44,366 bases of DNA, taken from the IMG/VR virus record IMGVR_UViG_3300030104_002307, positions 1 to 44,366 of that record; one strand, 5' to 3'. The stretch comes from a virus. The notes under the pieces are model-generated. The model ran no database searches. It saw nothing but the letters and a program-made list of their open reading frames with translations, and was not told where the DNA came from. This document shows, piece by piece, positions 34,101 to 41,105 of the stretch (position 1 is the stretch's first letter; each line of letters starts with the position of its first letter). The position numbers were made by a program, and so were the translations under genes.

Positions 34101-35126
34101 CCTGCAAGTTATGTAGGTGTTACTGATTTAGGTCTTGAAATGAACAATGAAACTATGGTTATACAGTCGGTACAATGGGGTGCTTCTGCTAAAGGTATAG
34201 ATACGGTAAAACTAACTTTAGAAAGAGATGAGTCTTTATCTTCTGATAGGTTACTAAGTTTCCTTCTAAGTGGAGACAACGATGGTTTACAGTCCGGTAA
34301 TAATGGTGGTAGTAGTAGCACCACACCACATTGGGACGCGGGTTGGGGTATAGGATTAGTACCGCCATCACAATATCCTAACGCAGACCATGACCCTAGT
34401 AGTGAGACAGAGTATGATGGTTATGAAGATACAGGAGACGGTACATCATTCGGTGGCGGCATTACAGTAGGTAAGATGAGTAAGAATACTTACGGAAATA
34501 TAAAGGGTAGAATGAATCTTAACAACGACAATCTTTCCGGTGATGCACAGTTTTCTGTTTTAGGACAACAAAAACCTAGTGTAACTCCTTCATCTATGCG
34601 TGGTATAGAGGGTATGGATGTAGATATTACACCTATAAGCGGAACGGCAGTTAAGACGGCAGACGGTTATATTTTTGCAGGTAAAGGTTTGCAGGGTGGA
34701 GACTACAAAGTAGCATCTCAAGAAGTTTCTTTAGAAACAACCTTTGTAGTACCGGAAGATGTTTTGAGCAACAGAATCAGTATAGAGGCAAAGGCTACCC
34801 ACGCACCAACGAGTATTGCGGGTAACAAGACTGCTCTTTTATACGTTACTGTTACTAATCAAGATAACAACGCAAGCGTTACACATACTGCAAGAATAGG
34901 TGCAGGTAAAAATAATGAAACATTAAGTATTTTACCCGAAGTTCCGTTGAGTGGATTGAATAAAGCAGGTAGAAAAATTAAGGTAACTATAACTAGAAAA
35001 CCTGCTACAAGCGACGACGATTCTGACGCTAGTAGTGTTGTACTAAAAAACATTAGTGTGAAGATGCAAAGAGCATCAGCACATACTAAATCTTCTAGCA
35101 ACAATTTTTCTGCAAGCACAGGCTAA
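28101..35126 (+). CDS. Giant tail hub/tip protein
   Basis: A 2341-aa protein directly after the tape measure, the position of tail tip/hub proteins. Around residues 430-535 it resembles tail-hub beta domains (KLEVKQSNNGLSTCVVNIFD, PIWRGLVDTFNINQKGRSRE, IILKAVDSLDALN). Around 1600-1720 there is a second hub-type stretch (ISRLDAQVSGQITNVRVYYN, ALIVARKQYNTYNNNSLRME). The rest is beta-rich with lectin-like segments, and the last ~200 residues form a separate beta-sandwich preceded by a Gly/Ser linker. It is much larger than lambda gpJ, so hub, tip and receptor-binding modules appear fused. It converges with the ERCC4 gene, the two stops overlapping by 4 bp. Confidence 0.75.
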   Translation: MVRSVTKKYQVWLAGYYDDFNGARAIGDFTAKPSDTTTYTHLSSHFGNPLNGEAFLNPRYRWSAEEREQDSNAGNKVSTTANNMLQNDGIFEWLTFDDTRLGDASWTGRVQLQYPDGHVANRYKFNNDSTYGSDFYQRFINGHNSDGSYIVPTGENDASFGRSDMKRYDATNYQAKNAGKTSTTGNFVQRAHLTGSWMGEKLAQTSSNEPSLLFAEITSPSKQPFLCVQTVRENIDDDFADVPAIIYDGPLNSRLDGDIFTARIAVRSHIAEGVGVWDDIKVKFEIGFPTAQAGILNDEGYTGVAAITQSLDLKTFTDSTGTVAYDNQGLITSGNSWSYTNDNSWLDVDFVFDYTNTKYDWYVNGVKQNNTPEDMNAGTTAAGIYGYQLSIESDETDGDFGYVSYLMLDRVGLVRYLSDDFTSSNEPQISKLEVKQSNNGLSTCVVNIFDDAGLTGGARGNVASDYLLNLRGLFVSSTPIDWNLLVFGDTDKRIDRPIWRGLVDTFNINQKGRSREIILKAVDSLDALNNQVPLWDVGQQGESETGEDSNYWDYDSQGFRDAMYLGTGKLKLLSNDVGFESTNSYLESSTQRTQLGSGHPIQMYNNEDSTNGPNDIEDSYEGLAILGFVEKRHATDHKTIAILAEGSHTLGAGDTISITNTSNHNDASLQIESESNNELTFTGNGTSTGAATYLAYVPETAKIVYAGQQPHNSAAESYLDDDGNTVDNPIPLISWTQFTNNVFTTATTTTGPYIFHFFFDANPNLKIGDYFYMNRRNMAHAVPSVTYFHHELRHKVVSVKKFRNYFDTSGATPVLYSVETETPCVSQFGNSQAVDGLLDGTARYEWSKDTGQTNGHYTTAINATKTKNRSVHARWMRDLPKSLWFQYHFGVVQEAAANTSQDLSNQTITSSTKVIQIPQATYNSIPTHGVAEIWSVPSVGAEVYQEKFIYQGKVQVSSNYYMVGCKYINNSYSVSSNNFKVKVQTISDNYKHIWLLWSDMRNNGNANADASTRKKNFGLQYPLHDNYDFDLFYVDQVDQEGNIDKFASLKVGDDLRVWNLDSTSDPCTGGAFSKPADYANSESCTIALNSTNTLRVTDNSHGLSNDDYVYIYNSLAHDGLYQIENVGTNTFDIAQGWTTGGTADGGNTGGVFYAPITGSHKDLSTYQNWEDKAGSFLVIDSAPFFNLNTHANGGKTGQIAGGSTDLGDYVATRHGFPKLIDNYWEQATATYQNTDNDLLEHPNQDKLISDAQLSPDGFIFGDVGITVEDARKFDDSGYGILNTVMNRNGNEEDNTMFYFTWKNKLETKYSSGSGATAVALVPSNSSSGTTLTGFWEGTRAIKLVNSSGSSPAESHYSSGVRAGMTLIRTPNGGGTKTRHTILRVGDEANEGNIHGANQENTLIVSKSTVKTTYDGSGNLVSGNDVSWSIGDTYEIPIQLGKVKVINSGAITLFPNMTINEKEQAINDQMNITPEEWFYYGFPVSYTTDTTKETTPEHFEVHATVQSSYMLRLMMHMNGFYESTNSGTFWNHDKLRFLWNASIMDSWLPSAKVSCVFDINNVPITSMMTTYNDTSSNDSYGSVLDSRGKTLGSIVKDLTKKTGHGTTNSLPTTFSYLIGRDNRIEIRPKYNSGISFNRNNMLISRLDAQVSGQITNVRVYYNDNQSFVDYPATNLTDTTRWKIVEHPKILNSKEALIVARKQYNTYNNNSLRMEVSPMLDTDVEDKMIHTGRYGYISDPYIALQGTDDTEANVTNWTYLGTGGVLFPGMVNALHGNMSTDVDPIEDRYGISQETGSGDITWNNNYYWYGSNSISNAVQIVHIPNDTPFVGSTTGHPLRIWVDLKNQTGTNIDEAEFTVHIADYRFDTNLTHALQSSQLSNNTSSKDVKHSGYYEIDIPASYYSSQGKIIFSFNAEYCRALLRHRCGDPSKTNSSVGNSTHSVDANYYILDSSVDNGSGAINKNSIFPLGMRPYTEMGGGFRNQRKEWYAPRIQICRDLSYVPASYVGVTDLGLEMNNETMVIQSVQWGASAKGIDTVKLTLERDESLSSDRLLSFLLSGDNDGLQSGNNGGSSSTTPHWDAGWGIGLVPPSQYPNADHDPSSETEYDGYEDTGDGTSFGGGITVGKMSKNTYGNIKGRMNLNNDNLSGDAQFSVLGQQKPSVTPSSMRGIEGMDVDITPISGTAVKTADGYIFAGKGLQGGDYKVASQEVSLETTFVVPEDVLSNRISIEAKATHAPTSIAGNKTALLYVTVTNQDNNASVTHTARIGAGKNNETLSILPEVPLSGLNKAGRKIKVTITRKPATSDDDSDASSVVLKNISVKMQRASAHTKSSSNNFSASTG

Positions 35127-35812
35127 TATTTATCTCGTAAACTTAGGATTGCTTTTGCTCTTTTTCTACCAATTCCTTTTACCTTCATAATATCTTTTTG
35201 TGTTGTTCTAGTCCTAAGTATTTTTGGTATACTACCAAACTCCTTTAACAAGCCCTCGGCCATTTCGGGTGTGATACCCTTTACTGTTGTTAGGATTGCT
35301 ATACGCGGGTCTAGGTCGGCAGTTTTTACTGCGTTTTGTAGGTGCGGTGATTGAGTAGACAATGACATATCTTTTTGTGTGTGATTAACAACAAGATACT
35401 CTGTAAAATCGTCCATCGTAGTAACTTCCATGTATTTGATTTTTGGAAATCTTTGATAGAATGTAGTTTTGAATTGTTGTATAACTTTTTTCATACGAGC
35501 CATTTCCATAGCCACTTGTTTAGCGTTTGGCCTTCCACCAATAACATAGGGCTTTAATTGAGTACCATATACAACAAGCATAGGATTCTCAAACTCTTCC
35601 TGTAAGTCTCTTAATTGGGCTACAATAGTACGGGTTCGCCCGAACCCCATAATAGACCTATACAGGTCATTTATCTCTTTTGCTTCTATACCACAAGTAC
35701 CTAAGATATAGTCCGCCGCTTGCAGCCTACATACTTTTACGTTATCTTTACCCATCCTCATTAACAATTTATTAACAACTTTAGGGTTTTCTCTATCGTC
35801 TACTAAGAGCAT
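35123..35812 (-). CDS. XPF/ERCC4-family nuclease with HhH2
   Basis: The 229-aa product is a structure-specific endonuclease of the XPF/Mus81/Hef type without the helicase part. The nuclease motif is visible as DDRE (5-8), Asp34 and E43-x-K45-x3-D49. Two helix-hairpin-helix motifs at the C-terminus (about 173-227, LTTVKGITPEMAEGLLKEFG and VKGIGRKRAKAIL) bind DNA. Archaeal Hef/XPF cleaves branched and fork DNA, so it likely resolves replication or recombination intermediates before packaging. It is transcribed from its own TATA box and is last in the replication region. Confidence 0.9.
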   Translation of the reverse strand: MLLVDDRENPKVVNKLLMRMGKDNVKVCRLQAADYILGTCGIEAKEINDLYRSIMGFGRTRTIVAQLRDLQEEFENPMLVVYGTQLKPYVIGGRPNAKQVAMEMARMKKVIQQFKTTFYQRFPKIKYMEVTTMDDFTEYLVVNHTQKDMSLSTQSPHLQNAVKTADLDPRIAILTTVKGITPEMAEGLLKEFGSIPKILRTRTTQKDIMKVKGIGRKRAKAILSLRDKY

Positions 35813-35833
35813 AGTAGTAACACAGATTGATAC

Positions 35834-35841
35834 TTATTTAA
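35834..35841 (-). promoter_or_regulatory. TATA box for the ERCC4 nuclease
   Basis: On the minus strand TTAAATAA, starting 29 nt before ATG 35812, followed by GTATCAATC, which partly echoes the CCGTAATCA seen after the other early TATA boxes. Confidence 0.5.
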
Positions 35842-35849
35842 GGAGTTTC

Positions 35850-36008
35850 TTACCAACCTTGCTGACTGTATACTTCGCCGCCTATTTCTATCAAGTGTGT
35901 TTTACATTTACCGCAATACTTTTCTAATTCGGTTTGTGTAGTCCATTCACTACCACACATATTACATACTGTTGCTTGTGCTATTGTTATCATTTCCATT
36001 GTCATCAT
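35850..36008 (-). CDS. 52-aa zinc-ribbon protein
   Basis: Start ATG 36008 gives 52 residues with CNMCG (about 15-19) and CGKC (about 31-34), a two-knuckle zinc ribbon, followed by an acidic/aromatic tail ending EVYSQQGW. The SD GAGGT precedes the ATG. A longer form from 36065 would overlap the primase C-terminus and is rejected. It follows primase by 5 nt in the operon, suggesting a primase or replisome accessory role. Confidence 0.75.
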   Translation of the reverse strand: MMTMEMITIAQATVCNMCGSEWTTQTELEKYCGKCKTHLIEIGGEVYSQQGW

Positions 36009-36013
36009 TTTTA

Positions 36014-37042
36014 TTACCTCTTTACTCCGTCGTGCGACCAACACGGCCCTGCGTCTACGCAACACTTTGTTGGTACGTGTTCGTAGTCTATAATACTACC
36101 AACGTGGAATCTTGTTGTGTGTTCGTTATAATCTCTCCAATTTAGTTTAGAGATAAAATTAACTATCGTATCTATTGTGTCTCTTCTTTGTTGTTCTGTC
36201 AAAGTAGAAGGGTGTGCGAACCATCTTAGGTTTTCTGCTAGATGTTGCACTAATGCTATTCTATGAGTGTGTTTAGGATTTTCATAGTTCATGGCCTTTT
36301 CCAAACAAGGTGGTATAGGTATCAAGCCCGCATTACCTATTTCACCTTCAAATTGTGTAACGGTAATGGGTATTTCCTTTTTAGGATTATCAGCAATCCA
36401 CTTTCTAATGTTAAACCCGTCGTTAGGTATCTCACCTCTAAACGGGTCTAAGTGTAGTAGTGCCTCTTGTGGTCTACTAGGAATATTATATTGTAATGGG
36501 TTTTTTATGAATGCCTCTGTATCTATATTTACAGACCATCTACCTCTAGTTGGGTTATATGTGTCCGGTATACGAGTTAGTTTTTGTGGGAATCCTACAC
36601 CATCTAAAGTAACTAGACCTTGAGCCATTAGTCTTTGGTATCTATCCAAATGCTTAGAAATCATAGTACCCTTTACCGGACTATCAAAGAATTGGTGTAC
36701 GTGAAAACCCCTACCTGTAAAGACAGTCCTAACATCTCCATTAAGTCTAGCAATCAAAGTAGCCACATCCCTTTTAACATCTTCTAAGTTTCCGCCTTCT
36801 ACTATATCGAAATCCCACCATGCTCTATCCATAACAACCGATTCAACATCCATCTTCCATGACCTTCTTTCATCTTTTCTCTCAAAGGAATACAGAGAAG
36901 TATAGCAAGATGCTTTACCATTTACTTTTTCGATATAAGTATCGAAATCATCCCTACTCAAACAAGGGGTACGCCGTAGGCCAATCTCTCTAGGAAACTC
37001 TAACGGCATCAAATCACTCCGTCTGTTGACTTCCGCACTCAC
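36014..37042 (-). CDS. AEP primase with PriL-like Fe-S tail
   Basis: A 342-aa archaeo-eukaryotic primase. The catalytic domain has WWDFDI (D77, D79), GRGFHVH with H114/H116, and RIPDTYNP followed by NID near 172-174, matching the three AEP motifs. The C-terminal ~110 residues contain IPPCLEKAM (C246), a helical stretch, and PTKCCVDAGPC (C327, C328, C334), resembling the 4Fe-4S domain of PriL. A fused small-subunit plus PriL-CTD in one chain would make a self-contained primase. The start may instead be ATG 37009 (residue 12), just after the upstream zinc ribbon stop. Confidence 0.85.
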   Translation of the reverse strand: MSAEVNRRSDLMPLEFPREIGLRRTPCLSRDDFDTYIEKVNGKASCYTSLYSFERKDERRSWKMDVESVVMDRAWWDFDIVEGGNLEDVKRDVATLIARLNGDVRTVFTGRGFHVHQFFDSPVKGTMISKHLDRYQRLMAQGLVTLDGVGFPQKLTRIPDTYNPTRGRWSVNIDTEAFIKNPLQYNIPSRPQEALLHLDPFRGEIPNDGFNIRKWIADNPKKEIPITVTQFEGEIGNAGLIPIPPCLEKAMNYENPKHTHRIALVQHLAENLRWFAHPSTLTEQQRRDTIDTIVNFISKLNWRDYNEHTTRFHVGSIIDYEHVPTKCCVDAGPCWSHDGVKR

Positions 37043-37151
37043 AAGCCCAAATAGTAATCTGTTCGGGTGCGTTACCCGTCTGCCCGTTTACTCTCCAAAC
37101 AACCTCAGAACCTTCCCATAGGTCATCAGAACCACACGCAATACACTTCAT
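37014..37151 (-). CDS. 45-aa zinc-ribbon microprotein
   Basis: ATG 37151 to TGA 37014-37016. The product begins MKCIACGSDDLWEGSEVVWR and has CIACG near the N-terminus and CECG near the C-terminus, so it can bind one zinc. It overlaps the annotated primase start by 29 bp and follows the Cas4-like gene by 5 nt. Function unknown; likely an accessory of the adjacent replication enzymes. Confidence 0.75.
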   Translation of the reverse strand: MKCIACGSDDLWEGSEVVWRVNGQTGNAPEQITIWACECGSQQTE

Positions 37152-37156
37152 ACCAA

Positions 37157-38020
37157 TCACAAGCCCCACTCCGTAATACCGTTCAATTCAGCCTCACAAT
37201 TAAGTGAGAAATCGCACCACATAGGGCAGAAATAGTCGTTCCATTTCATAGGCCATTGGTGGGAAGTTAATGAGTCGATAGTCTCGTATAAAGATTCCTC
37301 AAAGGCATTATAGGAACGCTCTAAAAACGGTTCTAATAACGCAAAACCTCTCTCCGCACCTACCCACATAGTTTTACCACGTTTGTTACCCTCAAGCAAT
37401 AGTCTATCGTCGCCATCTTCGGGTATCTCGTAGTCCGGTGTAACATACAAAAAATGAGTTACTTCTTCCTCGTACCCCAACAACCTTAACAATCTAGTAT
37501 AGTAAACTAATTCCTTCCTAGTCCTTCCTAATTTAGACATAGACATATTACCTGTCTTTAATTCTACTAATATAAGACCGCCTGTTTGTGGGTTACGCAG
37601 AACACCATCTATTAACCCTACCCAAACTAAATCATGTCCGTCAAAGTTTTCGTGAACCTCATGTTTTATTTCCGCCTCTACTACATCAAACCCGCCCAAA
37701 TCGTAGGCTATCTGATGTAATAATAGATTTAGGGAGTCAACCCCCTCGTCGTCAGCGACACCTTCTTCTTCGGCTACTCGCATGACGGATTCAGAGCCTT
37801 CTAATAACCCCGCTTCCATAACAGTATGTATCTTAGTACCCCTTATCATTTCCTCAGTAGCAGGTGGTCTTGGTATATCCGCTACATATCTCCAATAAAA
37901 CTGTCTAGGACACATCTTGTAGGTCATAAGAGATGATTTACTAACTCTTAAGGCTTCATAATTCTCATTAGATAAATCTAATGGGTTATAAGAAGAAGAG
38001 ACGAGAGACATAGCAATCAC
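37157..38020 (-). CDS. Cas4-like PD-(D/E)XK nuclease
   Basis: A 287-aa RecB/Cas4-family exonuclease. Visible are C37 in CPRQFYWRY, GTKIH (61-65), D138 in GLIDGV, E153-x-K155 in LVELKTG, a helix (KELVYYTRLLRLLG), and a C-terminal cluster C265-x3-C269-x5-C275. Together with C37 this is the Cas4/AddB-type 4Fe-4S latch. There is no CRISPR array or other cas gene nearby, so it is a viral replication/recombination nuclease rather than CRISPR adaptation. The start is GTG 38020 (overlapping the previous stop) or ATG 38011; I report the longer form. Confidence 0.85.
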   Translation of the reverse strand: MIAMSLVSSSYNPLDLSNENYEALRVSKSSLMTYKMCPRQFYWRYVADIPRPPATEEMIRGTKIHTVMEAGLLEGSESVMRVAEEEGVADDEGVDSLNLLLHQIAYDLGGFDVVEAEIKHEVHENFDGHDLVWVGLIDGVLRNPQTGGLILVELKTGNMSMSKLGRTRKELVYYTRLLRLLGYEEEVTHFLYVTPDYEIPEDGDDRLLLEGNKRGKTMWVGAERGFALLEPFLERSYNAFEESLYETIDSLTSHQWPMKWNDYFCPMWCDFSLNCEAELNGITEWGL

Positions 38021-38328
38021 TCTTCTTCTGTTGTTGTTCCGTTATCCCAATTTTCAAACGTGGTTTGTTCGCCTTCAAAAATGTTATTTCCACACGAAGG
38101 GCAAATATCACTCTTTTCTACCCCTTTAATATCCGGCCTCAACAATTCCTGTCCGCATGATTTACATACAATTCTTTCTATTTTACCTTCTTCATCCAAG
38201 TGATTATACAACATCTTTTGCAGTTTCATAACATCTGAGCCTAGTATTTGTAATACGGTACTAACCTCTGTTGAGAAATTGCTAATCACCTGTGCTAATT
38301 CTTCTTGCGATACCTTCTTCTTCGACAT
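38017..38328 (-). CDS. Coiled-coil plus zinc-ribbon protein
   Basis: The 103-aa product from ATG 38328 begins MSKKKVSQEELAQVISNFST, has a helical region to about 55, and a ribbon with CKSCG (about 65) and CPSCG (about 85), ending in a Thr/Glu tail. The ATG is exactly 30 nt after the early TATA box, so longer starts are rejected. It is the first gene of the operon with the Cas4-like nuclease and primase. The family is not recognised. Confidence 0.8.
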   Translation of the reverse strand: MSKKKVSQEELAQVISNFSTEVSTVLQILGSDVMKLQKMLYNHLDEEGKIERIVCKSCGQELLRPDIKGVEKSDICPSCGNNIFEGEQTTFENWDNGTTTEEE

Positions 38329-38342
38329 ACTTCTTCCTCTTC

Positions 38343-38358
38343 TAATTACGGTTATAAA
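38343..38358 (-). promoter_or_regulatory. Early promoter, copy 1
   Basis: On the minus strand TTTATAACCGTAATTA, with the first T exactly 30 nt before ATG 38328. It overlaps the last codons of the polymerase gene region. It is nearly identical to copies at 41090-41105 and 43185-43200. Confidence 0.8.
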
Positions 38359-38363
38359 GATTA

Positions 38364-40601
38364 CTATAACCAACTGATATTACCTATACCGTTCTTGGCG
38401 TTTTGTAAAGGTTGTGTATTCCAACCCGCTAGTTCGTAATATGGTGATATTTTCTTTATGATAAATCTATCTACCAATACTTTTGCCCCTATATTTTTAA
38501 TACCTTCAATTTCCTTTGGGTCATCAAATGCTATGTATTTACCATCCTCATCAAGAGTTACTAGGAAGAATGACCCTGCCCTATATCCCTTACCTAGAAA
38601 CTCATTAGCCCAAGCCGCACCTGCTGATGAACCGGACAGGACTTTGTAGTTAGACAAGTCTCTTTCTATCTTTCCTTTCATACACAAATCTTTGGCGGGT
38701 GTTTTACCCCCCATTACAGATGTTATTAGGTCTGCTATACGCTCTGTGGTAGCATCCTCAGTTTCGCCATCTAGTATGCCTGTTATGGTGTTTAACATGG
38801 CTTCTTTCATAACTTTAGGCATCCTACTTTGTTTCATTTCAATACCTTTAACATAAATATTAGGTTCGTGATACTTACCATCAGTCCAAGTTACTTTTCC
38901 GGTATATCTATTCTTGGCTACCATGATAAGTCTAGGACACCACTTTTCAAACTGTGCTTCCATCGGGGCTATTCTTTCGTTAATTAAAGGTAACAATTCC
39001 AAACCCTTTTCGGGAGACGGTATTTGACAAAAGACAGAATCAGTATGTCCGTAAAGGACATTGAACCCTACCCTTTGAGCCTCTACCATCAACTCTCCTA
39101 GCGTCTCTCTTGATGTGTGAGTTATGGCCGCCGCAATATCGGGATGATACATACCGTATTTAGCGTCTCCACATACACCATACATAGACGCAACTAAAGT
39201 CTTAGCGGCAAACTGCATACAGTCCCATTTTCTCTGCTCTGCACCGTCTGTCAGAAACATATTCATCTTGTAAATATTACGAAGGTCTGTCATCTTATCC
39301 ATCTGTCTAACAAGTAAACCTTTGTTATCCTGTGAAAACTTAGTGCCGTTACCGCAGTCTATACCATTTGGGTCTAAACTATCCCAACTAATATTATACT
39401 TAGCGGCGTTACTATGATACATAGCCTTAATATCTAAAATACCTACGTTGTCATATACACCCGCTTTGACATCTAATATATCAGCACCTTCGTAATCAAC
39501 TTTAGCGAATTGCGGTTGAGTAGGAATACGTCTATCAAAGTCGGGGTCGGTAAGAACCAACTGAGAAAACATCTTAGTGATAAACGGTGTAGACCTTAAA
39601 TCACATTGTACGATATGTTGTAAAGATGTATAATAATCTAATGCGTTTACTGCTTCGTCTAGTTTAGGTAACAGTCTAACGTCTTGTCTAGCGTAATGTA
39701 GGTATAGAGCCTTATCTTCCCACCATGATTCATTATGCCCCTTCTCCAATTGGATTTTCTGCTCACCCAATATCTCATACGCAACATCGTCTAGTTTGTA
39801 AGAAGGTAACTTACCGTTCTTCAACTCCCATAATTTAGATACTGCAAGCATCAAGTCTATACAGTTTCTACCTACAATGGGTTGCGACCAATCTTTAAAC
39901 TCATACCTCACTCTTCTCATAGGTGAGAGGGACAACTCAGACAGACCGTTGTGCCTACATCTTTCCATAATCTGTTTTATGTCAGCACCAACAACATACC
40001 AACCCGCTATAATATCGGGGTCTTGTTTTTTCATGTGCCGTAGGAAATGAATAAGCATATCTCTTTCAGTAGCGAAGCCCATAGCAGGGGTTTCGTATTT
40101 GTATTCACCATATTCCTTGTACGGTTTTCCTTGCCCGTCTTTTAGACCCTGCTCCGCAAGCGACCTCTCTACAAACCACACGTATTCTTTTTTGGTAAAA
40201 CTATCGTAAACTACCATCACTCTCATTTTATTTGTAGTGGGAGACCACTCACAATCCATGTACCATGTTCTATGGTTATAGTTTTCTATGGGTTCGTTAC
40301 CATCGTTTATGTAGTCTGATAATACTCTATTAACATAAGGTATATTTGCTTCCCAAGTAGTACCGTAATAAGAAAGTTGCTTTACATCGTAGGGCGTAGC
40401 ACAAGTTATCTTTGTCAAATCTTCCCCGTACAAACCCTTGTAACCACTTTCTTTCTTTACTGCCTCTTCTATATGTTCAGCATCTTCATCAGAAACGAAA
40501 GCATAAGGCCAATAACCACTAATAGTTTTTTCGTATCTTTCTTTATTCTTGTTACGGCCTCTGATGATAATATCTCTGCCTCTGCCTCTCTCGACTATCA
40601 T
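38364..40601 (-). CDS. polB: Family B DNA polymerase
   Basis: A 745-aa replicative polymerase. The 3'-5' exonuclease shows YMDCEW near residue 115 (D-x-E), a degenerate exo II (GWYVVGADIKQI), and YARQDVRLL (Tyr-x3-Asp). Polymerase motif A is LDIKAMYHS near 392, motif B is KTLVASMYGV near 469, and motif C is YGHTDS near 520, where the usual first Asp of DTDS is His. KNRYTG replaces KKRY. The second, metal-binding Asp of motif C remains, so activity is likely. It is translated with two zinc microproteins just upstream (ATGA overlap). Confidence 0.95.
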   Translation of the reverse strand: MIVERGRGRDIIIRGRNKNKERYEKTISGYWPYAFVSDEDAEHIEEAVKKESGYKGLYGEDLTKITCATPYDVKQLSYYGTTWEANIPYVNRVLSDYINDGNEPIENYNHRTWYMDCEWSPTTNKMRVMVVYDSFTKKEYVWFVERSLAEQGLKDGQGKPYKEYGEYKYETPAMGFATERDMLIHFLRHMKKQDPDIIAGWYVVGADIKQIMERCRHNGLSELSLSPMRRVRYEFKDWSQPIVGRNCIDLMLAVSKLWELKNGKLPSYKLDDVAYEILGEQKIQLEKGHNESWWEDKALYLHYARQDVRLLPKLDEAVNALDYYTSLQHIVQCDLRSTPFITKMFSQLVLTDPDFDRRIPTQPQFAKVDYEGADILDVKAGVYDNVGILDIKAMYHSNAAKYNISWDSLDPNGIDCGNGTKFSQDNKGLLVRQMDKMTDLRNIYKMNMFLTDGAEQRKWDCMQFAAKTLVASMYGVCGDAKYGMYHPDIAAAITHTSRETLGELMVEAQRVGFNVLYGHTDSVFCQIPSPEKGLELLPLINERIAPMEAQFEKWCPRLIMVAKNRYTGKVTWTDGKYHEPNIYVKGIEMKQSRMPKVMKEAMLNTITGILDGETEDATTERIADLITSVMGGKTPAKDLCMKGKIERDLSNYKVLSGSSAGAAWANEFLGKGYRAGSFFLVTLDEDGKYIAFDDPKEIEGIKNIGAKVLVDRFIIKKISPYYELAGWNTQPLQNAKNGIGNISWL

Positions 40602-40753
40602 GCGACTACCCTATCTATTATCATGTGATTACAGTTTTCACACTCATAAATATCACCTTCGCCTTCTACGTTATCATAAAATATCCAAGAGAAATTAGCA
40701 CCGCATACCTCACAGGTAAGAAATGGAAACTTTCGCGGTCTTTCTTCTACCAT
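40598..40753 (-). CDS. 51-aa zinc-ribbon protein coupled to PolB
   Basis: ATG 40753 to TGA 40598-40600. The product starts MVEERPRKFPFLTCEVCGAN and contains CEVCG and CENCN, a typical two-knuckle zinc ribbon with an aromatic core (WIFYD). Its TGA overlaps the polB ATG (ATGA), so the two are co-translated. It is likely a small polymerase-associated or DNA-binding factor. Confidence 0.8.
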   Translation of the reverse strand: MVEERPRKFPFLTCEVCGANFSWIFYDNVEGEGDIYECENCNHMIIDRVVA

Positions 40754-40866
40754 AATCTATCTCTCCAACAACCGCAGTATCTATCGTTATATGCCCCGCA
40801 TAATAAACAAGTATCTGCCTTCACTACATCAAAGAAAACTCTTGAGTGTTTATTTACTCTCATCAT
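40747..40866 (-). CDS. 39-aa Cys-rich microprotein
   Basis: ATGATG at 40866/40863 to TAG 40747-40749. The product contains CLLCG (about 20-24) and CGC (about 31-33), enough for a single zinc site. It overlaps the end of the 70-aa gene and the start of the following ribbon gene by a few bases at each side. That tight packing argues for translation. Function unknown. Confidence 0.65.
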   Translation of the reverse strand: MMRVNKHSRVFFDVVKADTCLLCGAYNDRYCGCWRDRLW

Positions 40867-41075
40867 TCGTACCATACTTCCACTCCGAAAGTAAGGGTCA
40901 TCAAGCGGTTTATTTCGGGAATATCGTTAGATGTAAATATAGTACCGGACTTCAAATGTATATCCCATACATACTCACCAAACTCATCATGTCTCGTAGT
41001 TACTGCGGCTACCTGTTCCAAATCTAAAACTGTCTCGCCACTATCCGTTCTCAATGCTATTACCTGTTCTCGCAT
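40863..41075 (-). CDS. 70-aa hypothetical protein, first gene of the PolB operon
   Basis: A small mixed alpha/beta protein, MREQVIALRTDSGETVLDLE then WDIHLKSGTIFTS, with no Cys or TM segment. ATG 41075 lies exactly 30 nt after the early TATA box, with an SD-like GGAG in between. The family is not recognised. Its strand pattern resembles small PH/SH3-like phage proteins. Confidence 0.7.
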   Translation of the reverse strand: MREQVIALRTDSGETVLDLEQVAAVTTRHDEFGEYVWDIHLKSGTIFTSNDIPEINRLMTLTFGVEVWYE

Positions 41076-41089
41076 ATTATCAACTCCTG

Positions 41090-41105
41090 TGATTACGATT
41101 ATAAA
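41090..41105 (-). promoter_or_regulatory. Early promoter, copy 2
   Basis: On the minus strand TTTATAATCGTAATCA, first T exactly 30 nt before ATG 41075. It overlaps the end of the HTH gene. Confidence 0.8.

Noticed and set aside
40377-40894. Plus-strand ORFs of 83 and 89 aa
   Set aside because: They run opposite PolB and the two zinc microproteins, which have overlapping starts and stops and Cys motifs. The plus ORFs have no such support.
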